From: Phycisphaerales bacterium
Lineage (GTDB): Bacteria > Planctomycetota > Phycisphaerae > UBA1845
Reading direction: 5' to 3'
Assembly (NCBI GenBank): GCA_030612785.1
Contig: JAUWNF010000013.1
Coordinates: forward strand, 1-17,705
Length of the DNA: 17,705 nucleotides
Part shown: piece after piece, positions 6,072-13,980 of the stretch
Layout: each line of letters starts with the position of its first letter
Position numbering within the stretch: position 1 is the stretch's first letter
Position numbers and translations under genes: made by a program
Notes under the pieces: model-generated
The model's database searches: none
Told to the model about the DNA's origin: nothing
What the model saw: the letters and a program-made list of their open reading frames with translations, nothing else

Positions 6072-9002
6072 ATGGCCAAGCTGAAGCCCTGGTATCACGT
6101 GGTGACACCCCGCGAGGATCTGCGGGAGAACCGTCCGCTGGATGCGTCGGAATTCGCCGTGCACCTGGATCACGTGCGATTCGGCCGGGCGCACGAGGAC
6201 TACACGCGCCCCGAGCGGTTCTTCGACCGAACGTTCATGACCAAGGCCTTGCTGGACCTCTCTTCGCAGGTTGTTCGGCGCCTGGCTGGCATAAAGGTTG
6301 AAACGTCGGCGGTGTTCAACATGGCCACTCAGGTCGGGGGCGGCAAGACGCACGCGCTCACGGCGCTCTATCACCTCGCGAAAGGCGGCGACACGGCGAA
6401 GGCGTGGAAGGGCGTCAACGGCATTCTCCAGAAGGCCCAGGTTTCGACCATCGAGCACGCCGACGTGGCTGTTTTCGTGGGAACCGAGTTCGACGTGCTC
6501 GATGGCCGCGGTGGAAACGGGGAGCCTGTGCGCAAAACGCCCTGGGGAGAGATCGCGTGGCAGCTCGGCGGCGCCGAGTTGTTCAAGGCCGTTGAGAAAC
6601 ACGACGCCCAGAAGGTCGGACCCGGCGGCGACGTAATCCGCAAGATGCTGCCCGACGGTCCTGTCCTCATCCTGATGGATGAACTGCTCAACTACATCAG
6701 CGGAGGTCGCAAGTTCGGCCTGGCTGACGAACTGTATCGCTTCCTGAACAACCTTGCAGAAGAGGCCAGAGCCCGTGAGAACGTTGTGCTGTGTGTGTCT
6801 CTGCCGGCGTCGATTACGACCGAAATGACCCTCAAAGATACTGGGGATTTCGAGCGTTTCAAGCATTTGCTGAACCGTCTGGGCCGGGCGATCATGATGG
6901 CCGCGGAGACCGAGTCGGCTGAGATCATCCGCCGACGGCTTTTCGAGTGGAGTGGATTGCCCGAGGATGGTCGCAAGGTTGCGCTCGAATACGCCGATTG
7001 GGCGATCGATCATGCTACCGAGCTGAGTGGGGTTGACGCCAGCAACGCCCGCGAGTTGTTCCTCGCAGCGTATCCATTCCACCCCGCAGTGCTCTCGGTG
7101 TTCGAGCGGAAGTGGCAGTCGCTCCCGCGCTTCCAGCGCACACGCGGGATTCTGCGGCTGCTGGCGATATGGGTGGCTTACGCCTTCCAGAAAGAGCACC
7201 AGCGGGCGGGCAGCAAAGGAGATCAACTCATTGGCCTCGGGTCAGCACCGATCGAGGACCCGACTTTCCGCGCCGCCATGTTTGAGGAGCTTGGCTCGAA
7301 CGACTTGGAAGGCCCGGTGACCACGGACATTGCCGGCAAGAGCGACGCCTGGTCTCTACGGCGTGACCGAGAAGCATCGGACGAGATCAAAAAGTACCGA
7401 CTGCATCAGAAGGTAACGACGTCGATCCTGTTCGAATCGAACGGCGGGCAGTCGAAACACCGTGCCTCAGTGCCCGAGATCAAAATGGCGGTTGGCTCAC
7501 CGGAGCTTCTGTTGCCAAACGTCGATACGGTGCTCGAAGAACTCGTGCGGTCCTGCTACTACCTGTCCCAAGACGGCAACTACTACAAGTTCAGCCTCAG
7601 CCCGAATCTGAACAAGATCCTCACCGACCGGCGCGCCGGCGTTCAATCGCCGGCGATTGAGCAGCGCATGAAGAAGGAGATCGAGACCATCTTCAAGGGC
7701 GGCCCGCGCGACATCGACTTTGATCGCCGCTATTGGCCGGCGAAAACGAACGATGTTCCGGATCGTCCGGAGCTCACGCTGGTGATCCTCGGGCCCGAGC
7801 ATCCGGCGGACAAGAAGGCGACGAAGGTCTGGATGGAACAGATCGTCCGCGAGTGCGGGACGTCTGGGCGCACAATGAAGTCAGCTCTCGTGTTCGCGGT
7901 CCCCGAAGGCGCTGATACCGTAACAGCCGCTGTCCGCGACGTTCTCGCGTGGGAAGAGATCGAAGACGACGAGGAGACCAAGAAGCGGCTCGATGACACT
8001 CAGAAGAAGCAGCTCGCCCACGGCGTTGGACGGGCCAAGGCGGACCTCAAGGAAGCGATTTGGCGGACCTACCGCAGGCTCTACTTTCTTGACAAGAGCA
8101 ACGCGCTGAAGGAGACGGATCTCGGCCAGATTACGTCAAGCATGGCGTCGTCACTCGTGGAGTTGATTATCAATCGCCTGGTGAAGGACGACGAGGTCAC
8201 CGACGGCGTCGGGGCGAACCGTCTGTTGAAGTACTGGCCGCCCGCACTGGACAAGTGGTCGACCAAGGGTGTGCGGAACGCGTTTTACTCTTCACCCGCT
8301 CTTCCGCGGCTTCTGAGAGCCGACTCTGTCAAGCGAACCATCGCGGATGGCGTCACGCAGAGCCTGATCGGATACGCGAGGGAAAACTCGGCCGGCGGCA
8401 TAACACTCGAGAGATTTGGCGAGAGCATGGCCGAGGGAGATGTCGAGATCGCTGACGACGTATTCATCTTGAAAGCGGACGACGCTCGCAGGCTGCTGGA
8501 GCCGCCGAAGCTCGCCAGACTGAAGGTGGCGCCGGAATACGTGACGATCAAGACTGGCGAAAAGGCCACATTCACGGCGACGGGAGTCGATCAGTACGAC
8601 CAGCCTTTTGAATCGGGACCTGTCACGTGGTCAGCCACCGGAGGTGAGATTAGCGAGCGCGGTGAGTTCACGGCCGGCGACGACCCCGGGGCTTTCGCCG
8701 TCACGGCGAAAGCGAGCGGGATCGACAGCTCCGTGCAGGTCCGCATCGCAAAAGAGAGCGAACCTGGACCAGGCCCCACTCCAGCAGGGAAGTCGGTCAT
8801 CCGATGGTCCGGAACGGTTCCGCCACAGAAGTGGATGAACTTCTATACGAAAGTCGTGAGCAAACATTCCGCTAATCCCGATCTGCGTCTCACCGTCAGC
8901 TTTGAGGTCTCGGTGGATGAAGCTGATTTGGTCATAAGAGAACAGGAGGCGCGGGCGGCGTTGCGAGAACTCGGTCTCGATGATACGGGCACGATCGCAT
9001 AG
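6072..9002 (+). CDS. DUF499 AAA-type ATPase of the DUF1156/DUF499 defence system, with Ig-like domain
   Basis: A 976-residue cytosolic P-loop ATPase of the DUF499 family. Walker A is QVGGGKTHAL (residues 87-96, Lys92) and Walker B is PVLILMDELLNY (Asp203, Glu204); a sensor-like strand VVLCVSLPAS follows at about 238-247. The family is known from defence clusters with DUF1156 methyltransferases and is presumed to be the motor or sensor on DNA. Residues about 813-895 form a bacterial Ig-like (Big_2-type) domain, seen as VTIKTGEKATFTATG, VTWSATGGEISERGEFTAG and GAFAVTAKASG; this domain is usually extracellular. The last 60 residues (WSGTVPPQKWMNFYTKVVSK) are characteristic of the family's C-terminus. 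Start ATG at 6072 has GAGG at 6059-6062. No signal peptide or membrane segment. The stop is TAG. Confidence 0.93.
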   Translation: MAKLKPWYHVVTPREDLRENRPLDASEFAVHLDHVRFGRAHEDYTRPERFFDRTFMTKALLDLSSQVVRRLAGIKVETSAVFNMATQVGGGKTHALTALYHLAKGGDTAKAWKGVNGILQKAQVSTIEHADVAVFVGTEFDVLDGRGGNGEPVRKTPWGEIAWQLGGAELFKAVEKHDAQKVGPGGDVIRKMLPDGPVLILMDELLNYISGGRKFGLADELYRFLNNLAEEARARENVVLCVSLPASITTEMTLKDTGDFERFKHLLNRLGRAIMMAAETESAEIIRRRLFEWSGLPEDGRKVALEYADWAIDHATELSGVDASNARELFLAAYPFHPAVLSVFERKWQSLPRFQRTRGILRLLAIWVAYAFQKEHQRAGSKGDQLIGLGSAPIEDPTFRAAMFEELGSNDLEGPVTTDIAGKSDAWSLRRDREASDEIKKYRLHQKVTTSILFESNGGQSKHRASVPEIKMAVGSPELLLPNVDTVLEELVRSCYYLSQDGNYYKFSLSPNLNKILTDRRAGVQSPAIEQRMKKEIETIFKGGPRDIDFDRRYWPAKTNDVPDRPELTLVILGPEHPADKKATKVWMEQIVRECGTSGRTMKSALVFAVPEGADTVTAAVRDVLAWEEIEDDEETKKRLDDTQKKQLAHGVGRAKADLKEAIWRTYRRLYFLDKSNALKETDLGQITSSMASSLVELIINRLVKDDEVTDGVGANRLLKYWPPALDKWSTKGVRNAFYSSPALPRLLRADSVKRTIADGVTQSLIGYARENSAGGITLERFGESMAEGDVEIADDVFILKADDARRLLEPPKLARLKVAPEYVTIKTGEKATFTATGVDQYDQPFESGPVTWSATGGEISERGEFTAGDDPGAFAVTAKASGIDSSVQVRIAKESEPGPGPTPAGKSVIRWSGTVPPQKWMNFYTKVVSKHSANPDLRLTVSFEVSVDEADLVIREQEARAALRELGLDDTGTIA

Positions 9003-9157
9003 GTCGAGGCTCTGAGGACCGCCTTTCAGCGTTTGCCACCCCCACAGTCCCCGCCAGCACAGCCCTTCCAGGACCCGCTGGGGTGTTCCCTGCCAATCGT
9101 TGAGCAACTCGCCTGGAACTGCGATAATCGAGGAGCTCAGACGGATGGCCGTTAGCA

Positions 9158-9877
9158 ATGAAGGGAACCAAAATTCATCCCCCCGCTGGTGAGCACCTCC
9201 GCCGAGAGGCGTGGAGGCGGGTACGACCCTGGGCGCATTTGACGGCTGGGGTTTTTGTTGCCACGTTCCTGTACCTGTGGTGGATACTGGAAACCCGTGT
9301 CTTTATCTTCATCTCGTTGCTCTTGCTCCTCGGCATGATTGCGGATGAAGCCTTTCGAAGGACCAAGGCGGTTCGTAACACGTTTGTAGCCGGGGCGCAG
9401 GCCGAGGAACTCGTCGGCCAGCGGCTACATGCCCTCGCGGTCCGAGGCTGGCGACACGTGAACAACGTCTCGAAGCCCGGCGGAGGTGACATCGACCACG
9501 TGTTGTGGGGTCCCCGCGGCATCTTCGTGATCGAGACCAAGTCCATCCGTGGGACCGCGGCGGTCGAGTCGGGACGACTGACCTTTAATCGCCGCATGCC
9601 GGATAAGGACTTCGTCCAACAAACTTATCGCAACACGCTGCTGGTCCGTGACCATCTCACCAGGGAGTTGGAACGGCGCACCTGGGTCGTAGCCGTACTG
9701 TGCCTGACGGATGCGTTCATTGACAACTACCGGATCGACATCAAGAGGCCGCCGGTCCATATCGTGAAGGTCGAGCGACTCATGGAGTTGGTGGAGCAGT
9801 ACCGGGACACCAGTTCACTGGATGAGGCAGCCATTCAGCGGATCACCGCTGCGATGGAGAGACCACTTCGCTCGTGA
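9158..9877 (+). CDS. NERD-domain nuclease-like protein with two membrane segments
   Basis: A 239-residue protein. Two hydrophobic segments at about residues 29-43 and 47-62 should anchor it in the cytoplasmic membrane with the rest inside. The NERD (nuclease-related) domain follows: GAQAEELVGQRLHAL (79-93), then GGGDIDHVLWGPRGIFVIETKSIRG (108-132, given here by position with Asp111/Asp113, Glu126 and Lys128 as the PD-(D/E)XK catalytic set). The family resembles Holliday-junction and restriction-type nucleases and is common near defence genes and in membrane-bound forms. Start ATG at 9158; the Shine-Dalgarno is weak. It lies 155 nt after the DUF499 gene on the same strand, so it may be the last gene of the operon or an independent addition. 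No terminator is visible in the gap before it. Confidence 0.88.
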   Translation: MKGTKIHPPAGEHLRREAWRRVRPWAHLTAGVFVATFLYLWWILETRVFIFISLLLLLGMIADEAFRRTKAVRNTFVAGAQAEELVGQRLHALAVRGWRHVNNVSKPGGGDIDHVLWGPRGIFVIETKSIRGTAAVESGRLTFNRRMPDKDFVQQTYRNTLLVRDHLTRELERRTWVVAVLCLTDAFIDNYRIDIKRPPVHIVKVERLMELVEQYRDTSSLDEAAIQRITAAMERPLRS

Positions 9878-9912
9878 CCCATGCTATCCGTGGTAGGACG
9901 ATCCGTGCGTGC

Positions 9913-10146
9913 TCATCGAGCCATGTCCGGATGGTGTCTGTCCGTTCCGCTTTGGACAAGCATGCCCCGCTCGAGAATCAGAGCGACGACCGCGGCGTAG
10001 CCCAAGGCGTTCGGGATAGCCTGCCAGCCGCAGCCGGCAGCCAGCGAGATGAGCAAGGTGAGCCAGGCTGCTTGGCAGAAGGCGCAATTGGCGAAGTACA
10101 GGAGAGCCGCCGTTCCAACGAGAGGCGGAGTGGCTCTGCGAGACAT
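9913..10146 (-). CDS. Possible small membrane protein
   Basis: A 77-residue reading frame with two hydrophobic stretches, roughly PLVGTAALLYFANCAFCQAA and AIPNALGYAAVVALILERG, that would make a two-helix membrane protein. The ATG at 10146 has no good Shine-Dalgarno. A second minus-strand frame starts at 10217 with AGGG 8 nt upstream and reads MRGRKPEPNRVKF...RGSEIETLRR; a one-base shift near 10147 would join it to this one, so the pair could be one decayed gene. I do not recognise either. It could equally be chance hydrophobicity in GC-rich DNA. Confidence 0.3.
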   Translation of the reverse strand: MSRRATPPLVGTAALLYFANCAFCQAAWLTLLISLAAGCGWQAIPNALGYAAVVALILERGMLVQSGTDRHHPDMAR

Positions 10147-10309
10147 CGACGCAGGGTCTCGATCTCCGAGCCGCGAATGAACTTGACCCGGTTCGGTTCT
10201 GGTTTTCTACCCCGCATGAGTCACACCCTGAAAAAAATCCCAATTCGCACGGCACGTGCGCGCCGCTGGCCCCACGGTCCACGCTTGGCAGGCTCCAGGG
10301 GTTTTCCCC

Positions 10310-10459
10310 CTACCCCCCGTGCTGATCGCCGGCGGCCTGCACCATTGCCACGATGCCCGCACGCACCACCGGGGGCAGGTCTGACCATGCCTCGACCACG
10401 CGCCGCAGGTCGGCTCCGCGGGGGCGTCTTCCCGAAGTCCTGTTGACAAAACCCCCCGT
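10310..10459 (-). pseudogene. Integrase C-terminal tail remnant, inner copy
   Basis: The minus strand encodes DLRRVVEAWSDLPPVVRAG followed by IVAMVQAAGD and a TAG stop. This matches in pattern the C-terminal tail seen on tyrosine integrases of planctomycete-type islands, and it matches the second copy at 10510-10705 (AW..L.P.(I/V)RAG..AM.QA). No catalytic domain precedes it, so it is a stranded 3' end. The frame upstream is open to 10582 but has no integrase features. Confidence 0.55.
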
Positions 10460-10489
10460 GGCGATAGCGCCAGTGGTAGTTCTGTCAAC
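10442..10489. repeat. Nested inverted repeats between the two integrase tails
   Basis: GTTGACA (10442-10448) is repeated inverted as TGTCAAC (10483-10489), with an inner perfect palindrome GGCG-ATAG-CGCC (10460-10471). It lies between the two tail remnants, in the region where integrase or excisionase arm sites would be expected in an attachment site. Function is inferred from position only. Confidence 0.4.
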
Positions 10490-10509
10490 GTCTCTCTGCG
10501 CGCTTAGTT

Positions 10510-10705
10510 TCAACACCCATCCTCCGTAGCTTGGATCATCGCCAGGACACCAGCCCGAATCGCCGGGGCCAGCGTCGGCCAAGCATCGATCACGCGGGTT
10601 ACGTCAGGGTCCAGCCGGGTTTTGGTACAACCCCCAGTCCACACGCCCCCCTCGGAAGTGTCAGAAATCGGCGTTTCTAGGCTGATAGTGGCGATTTGTG
10701 CGGTC
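10510..10705 (-). pseudogene. Integrase C-terminal tail remnant, outer copy, in frame with the tRNA fragment
   Basis: The minus strand reads ISDTSEGGVWTGG, then LDPDVTRVIDAWPTLAPA and IRAGVLAMIQATEDGC before TGA at 10510-10512. The same frame continues upstream through the tRNA fragment as GATGFEPATS, a well-known translation of the complement of a tRNA T-arm. In elements whose integrase gene spans attP, the 3' end is left behind at the far border when the element integrates, which is what is seen here: tail, core, then tRNA terminator. The body of this integrase is predicted next to an intact tRNA at the other island end, outside the window. Confidence 0.6.
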
Positions 10706-10736
10706 GAGGTCGCTGGTTCGAATCCAGTCGCCCCGA
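10706..10736 (+). other. tRNA 3'-end fragment acting as attachment-site core
   Basis: A complete T-arm, GCTGG (10712-10716), loop TTCGAAT (10717-10723), CCAGT (10724-10728), is followed by a 7-nt acceptor 3' strand CGCCCCG (10729-10735) and discriminator A. No matching acceptor 5' strand, D-arm or anticodon arm is found in the preceding 80 nt, so it is a 3' fragment and not a gene. Such a fragment followed by a terminator is the usual scar (att repeat) left by integration into a tRNA. The tRNA identity cannot be told from this part. Confidence 0.75.
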
Positions 10737-10743
10737 GTGACTT

Positions 10744-10776
10744 CGCAACACCGTTAACGCGGTGTTGCGTTTTTTT
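10744..10776 (+). terminator. Strong intrinsic terminator behind the tRNA fragment
   Basis: CGCAACACCG (10744-10753) pairs perfectly with CGGTGTTGCG (10760-10769) across a 6-nt loop, and seven T follow (10770-10776). It is probably the original terminator of the target tRNA gene, separated from the tRNA body by island insertion. Confidence 0.88.
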
Positions 10777-10854
10777 CTGCGCTAAAATGTTGCGCGATCC
10801 TGAGCCGCGGGGTATCATTCACTTTGTGGACCGCAAACCCGCGGAGTGAGGACG

Positions 10855-11859
10855 ATGAACCGTAAGAGAGGACGCCCCGCAAGGTACGTCACCGGGCGCG
10901 ACGGCAAGCCGATCGTCGGCCTTTCCCAATAGCCGAAGAGCCGCCGCTTCTACGCCACCGGTACGAAACCCCGCATCTACTTTCAGAAACGGAAGGCCAC
11001 GGCGAAAGGCTGGCGGCGTGACGTGACGCGCTATTGGCATGAGTTCACTGAGATCGTTGCGGCGAAGACGCTGCGCGACATCACCCTTGAAGACGTCGAG
11101 CGCTACCATGATCGGGTGTGGAAGCATAAGGAGGACGACAGCCGTTCGGCTGCCTACGTCAGGAACCGGCTGGTGGCGGTGACAACAATCCTGCGGTACG
11201 CCCTGAAGAAGGGCCGCGATCAAGGACAGTTTCGCCGCGTCCTCGACCTCTGCAAGATCTTCGAGCTGCCCGCGAAAGGTACCACGAATCCTCGACCGAT
11301 TACGCCCGAAGACTTCGCCACCATTCTCGAGGTCGCACCGGTAAAGTTTCGGGCGATGTTGCTCACGGCGCTCAACCTCGCGCTTTACCCATCCGAGGTC
11401 GCAGCCGTGAAGAAGACGGAGATCGACCTCAATAAGCGCACGTTCGTGGGTAGCCGCAACAAAACCGGCGTCGTCCGGGTGGGCGTGTTGTGGAAGCGCA
11501 CAGTCAGGGCGATCCGCGATTACCTCACCGCCGAGGCGCACGATAGTGAGTTTGTGTTCGTCTCGGCAATCGGCGAGGCTTACTCCCGCGATCACGTCGG
11601 GCGTAACTTCCGCAAGCTCCGGACGAAGGCGGGCGTCGGCGAAGACGTGAGCTTCGACATGATCCGCGACGGCGCCTATAGTGCGGCCATCGAAGGCGGT
11701 GCCGACGTGAATGACGCCCGGTTGCTGGCTGGTCACCGGCTCGCTGGTGTCAGCGACGCATACGTCCGGCGCAATCCGCGGATGGTGGCTAGGGCGTGCG
11801 CCGCCATCGAGCGGGCCTACTTCGGCCCGAAGTCCAAGCTTCGGTGCGACGTTGCGTGA
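10855..11859 (+). pseudogene. Tyrosine-type integrase, interrupted by in-frame TAG
   Basis: An ATG at 10855 begins MNRKRGRPARYVTGRDGKP, typical for integrases of this island type, but codon 26 is TAG (10930-10932); the same frame then continues FYATGTKPRIYF and the rest of the protein to 11859. The first usable start after the stop is GTG at 11023, giving 278 residues. The core-binding domain (TRYWHEFTEIVAAKTL...) follows RIYF after only about 13 residues; as I recall this family, over 100 residues usually lie there, so an internal deletion is likely. The catalytic domain shows NKTGVVRVGVLW (Lys), IRDGAY (Arg, with Asp where His is usual), LLAGHR (His) and SDAYVRR (Tyr). Where the first catalytic Arg is expected the sequence is LALYPSEVAAV. 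It lies just inside the tRNA scar, as island integrases do. Confidence 0.75.
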
Positions 11860-12171
11860 CGCAATCGGTCTGGCCGCGGCGACGCGGTGCGGTCGGAGTA
11901 TCGCAGAAGGAAGAACAGACCGACCACGAAGCCCGCGAACCGCTCCGTCTGCTTGCCGATGACGCCGTGTTCACGCCGGACGAGCGGGAGGTTGATATCG
12001 GCGAGGATACGCGCTAAGACGTCGGCGAGGCGTACTCGCGCGCCGCTCCGCGCGCTCTCGCGCCCGCTGAGGCGCTTTCGATGCCCGGACGGCTTCTGAG
12101 TCAGCCGAATCAGTCAGCGGCGCTCAGCGCGCGAATTACCCTCCTGGACTTGACTGCCGCCTTCGGGGTAG
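11860..12171. other. Gene-poor spacer between integrase and helicase fragment
   Basis: No confident gene in these 312 nt. A + strand frame ending at 12017 contains LLADDAVFTPDEREVDIGED, which looks coding-like but has no recognisable family. At 12020-12045 the bases encode VGEAYSRA, resembling AIGEAYSRD of the integrase (around 11568-11594), possibly a duplicated scrap. The region looks like decayed island DNA. Confidence 0.35.
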
Positions 12172-12606
12172 ACCCACCTGTTGGCCACCATCTCCCGGGA
12201 CGCTGTCCAGCTATGGAGTGGGCGCGTGCTGGTCCTGGCGCACGTCCGCGAGTTGCTCGAGCAGGCGGCGGACAAGCTGCGCGCCGTCGCCCCCGACTTG
12301 CCGGTGGGGCTCTACTCGGCCGGGCTCAAGCGCCGTGATCTGGGTTACCCGGTCACCATCGCCGGCATTCAGTCCGTGTATCAGAGGGGTTGCGACGTCG
12401 GCGCTGTTGACTTGGTGATTGTCGACGAGGCCCACCTTATCGCGCCCGACTGCGAGGGCATGTACCGCACATTCCTGGCGGACATGCAGCAGATCAACCC
12501 GCAGGTGCGGGTAATCGGCCTGACCGCAACGCCATTCCGCATGAAGTCGGGTTCGATTTGCTCGCCTGACAACATCCTCAACGAGATCTGCTACGAAGTC
12601 GGCGTG
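12172..12606 (+). pseudogene. Superfamily 2 DEAH helicase fragment
   Basis: The frame encodes the middle of an SF2 helicase N-terminal RecA domain: ISRDAVQLWSGRVLVLAHVR (motif Ia area), VTIAGIQSVYQR, DLVIVDEAHLI (motif II, DEAH, about 12412-12438), then VIGLTATPFRMKSG (motif III region, about 12510-12549) and ILNEICYEVGV. Walker A and the whole C-terminal RecA domain are missing. A TAG at 12169-12171 closes the frame upstream. Downstream the frame stays open and runs by chance into the radical SAM gene, so an automatic gene caller would report one 470-residue fusion starting at 12181. I judge it a remnant of an island helicase. Confidence 0.7.
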
Positions 12607-12708
12607 CCCGGTGTGCGATGTGGGGCTCAGGGTTGGGGGACGGTACTGCCCGGCGTGTGGGAGCCGGGTTTGAGACTGGCCGATGTTCTCGGAGCGGACC
12701 GATCCACG

Positions 12709-12714
12709 TATAAT
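12709..12714 (+). promoter_or_regulatory. TATAAT -10 element of the radical SAM gene
   Basis: A perfect TATAAT ends 6 nt before the ATG at 12721. The best -35 at normal spacing (TTCTCG, 12686-12691) is poor. If used, transcription would begin at or next to the ATG, giving a leaderless mRNA. It supports 12721 as the true start of the radical SAM gene, separate from the helicase remnant. Confidence 0.4.
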
Positions 12715-12720
12715 CAAGGC

Positions 12721-13593
12721 ATGCGCTACGTAGGAACCGTCTACCGACCGCCCAGCGAGGCGAACTCATACCTTCTTCAGGCCACTATCGGTTGCTCATG
12801 GAACCACTGCACTTACTGCGCTACGTACGAAGGCAAGCAGTTTCGGGTGCGCCCGTTGGACGAAACGCTGGAGGACATCGCCATAGCCGGCCGCGAGTTC
12901 GGCGCTCGGGTTCGCAAGGTCTTTGTCATGGACGGCGACGCCTTGGTGATGGAGCTCGGACTGTGGGAGCCGATCCTTGAGGCGCTTCGCGCAACCTTCC
13001 CTAATCTGCGCCGGGTAAGCTGCTACGCCACAGCCATGAACCTGCTGGCGAAGACCCCGGAGGAGTTGAGGCGTTTGCGTGAGCTCGGGCTGGAGCTGCT
13101 CTACATCGGCCCCGAGTCCGGAGACGACGTGACGTTGAAGCGCATCGCCAAAGGTGCCAACTCGGCTGACCATGTCGAGGCCGCAGCCAAGGCACGTCGG
13201 GCCGGCATGAAGCAATCGCTCATCTTCCTGCTCGGCGCGGGTGGCGTCGAGCGCAGCATGGAACATGCCACAGCCTCCGCCAGATTGGCGACAGCCATGG
13301 ACCCCACGTTCCTGTCCGCTTTGACGCTGATGCTGATCCCCTCCACGCCGATCCACAAGCTTGCCCAGACCGGACGCTTCCAGATGCCGAGTGTCGAGGA
13401 CTTGTTGCGTGAGCTGCGCATCCTCGTCGACGAGGCCAATCCCAGCGACGCGATATTCCGGTGCAACCACGCCTCCAACTATCTCCCTATTGGAGGTCGA
13501 CTGCCGCGAGATCGTGAAGCCATCCTGCAGCAGATCGATGCGGCTCTCAGCGGAGAGGTGCCGTTCCGGGAAGAATGGTCGCGCGGCCTGTAA
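12721..13593 (+). CDS. Radical SAM protein, COG1032-like, without B12-binding domain
   Basis: A 290-residue radical SAM enzyme. The start MRYVGTVYRPPSEANSYLLQ and the cluster motif GCSWNHCTYC (C-x4-C-x2-C, near residue 24) are typical of a compact family with CS.N.CTFC motifs that lacks a cobalamin domain. The three Cys would bind a 4Fe-4S cluster that cleaves S-adenosylmethionine. Further marks are VFVMDGDALV, the ELLYIGPESGDDVTLKRI region (SAM-binding strand, with G.ESG.D) and ALTLMLIPSTP. The substrate is unknown. The ATG at 12721 is chosen because family similarity begins there; the upstream in-frame extension is a helicase fragment. Length is complete. It may be a host gene beside the island scar. 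Confidence 0.87.
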   Translation: MRYVGTVYRPPSEANSYLLQATIGCSWNHCTYCATYEGKQFRVRPLDETLEDIAIAGREFGARVRKVFVMDGDALVMELGLWEPILEALRATFPNLRRVSCYATAMNLLAKTPEELRRLRELGLELLYIGPESGDDVTLKRIAKGANSADHVEAAAKARRAGMKQSLIFLLGAGGVERSMEHATASARLATAMDPTFLSALTLMLIPSTPIHKLAQTGRFQMPSVEDLLRELRILVDEANPSDAIFRCNHASNYLPIGGRLPRDREAILQQIDAALSGEVPFREEWSRGL

Positions 13594-13960
13594 CCCTGGC
13601 TCGGCGGCGTGTCAGACACAGAAGACTCGGCTCCGGAAGGATCCTGTGTTCGCATCGTGGTGCCGATAGGAGGGGTATGACGCCCAGATGCGTGATCGCC
13701 ACGCACCTCGGATCGTCGTGCGGGACGAACGACTCGCCCCAGCGCCCGCCCGGCTCCGGCGGATCGTCGCACGGATATCCGCGCGGCTCCTTCAAGACCA
13801 CTTCCAGCGTGACGAGCAGGCACTCCAAGTCCCAGCGATGCAGTACGAGGGGGCGCTTGCCCTGATAGCGCTCGATCTTGCGGTCAAGCCCGAAGCTCTC
13901 AGGCAGGTCGCAGGCGTGACGCTTGAGTTCCTCCAAGGCTAGGGATGGCGTCGCGGCCAC
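13547..13960 (-). CDS. Small conserved-looking hypothetical protein
   Basis: A 137-residue frame with GTG start at 13960 and GGAG about 11 nt upstream. The N-terminal half looks like real protein: LALEELKRHACDLPESFGLD, then RKIERYQGKRPLVLHRWD and LECLLVTLEVVLKEP, amphipathic helices with strong helix composition. I believe similar short proteins occur in planctomycetes but cannot name a family. The C-terminal third (after about nt 13690) is basic and less convincing, and overlaps the end of the radical SAM gene by 47 nt tail to tail, so the true end may have been changed by a frameshift. It is divergent from the restriction endonuclease gene, 20 nt away. Function unknown. Confidence 0.5.
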   Translation of the reverse strand: MAATPSLALEELKRHACDLPESFGLDRKIERYQGKRPLVLHRWDLECLLVTLEVVLKEPRGYPCDDPPEPGGRWGESFVPHDDPRCVAITHLGVIPLLSAPRCEHRILPEPSLLCLTRRRARVTGRATILPGTAPLR

Positions 13961-13980
13961 GTTGCCGCTACTCTCTCCTC

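Noticed and set aside
9874..10446. 190-codon + strand frame after the NERD gene
   Set aside because: Arg/Pro/Ser-rich shadow composition, no family features, and it runs antisense over the better-supported integrase tail.
10650..10736. Complete tRNA gene
   Set aside because: Only the T-arm and acceptor 3' strand fit; no acceptor 5' strand complementary to CGCCCCG or D/anticodon arms are present upstream.
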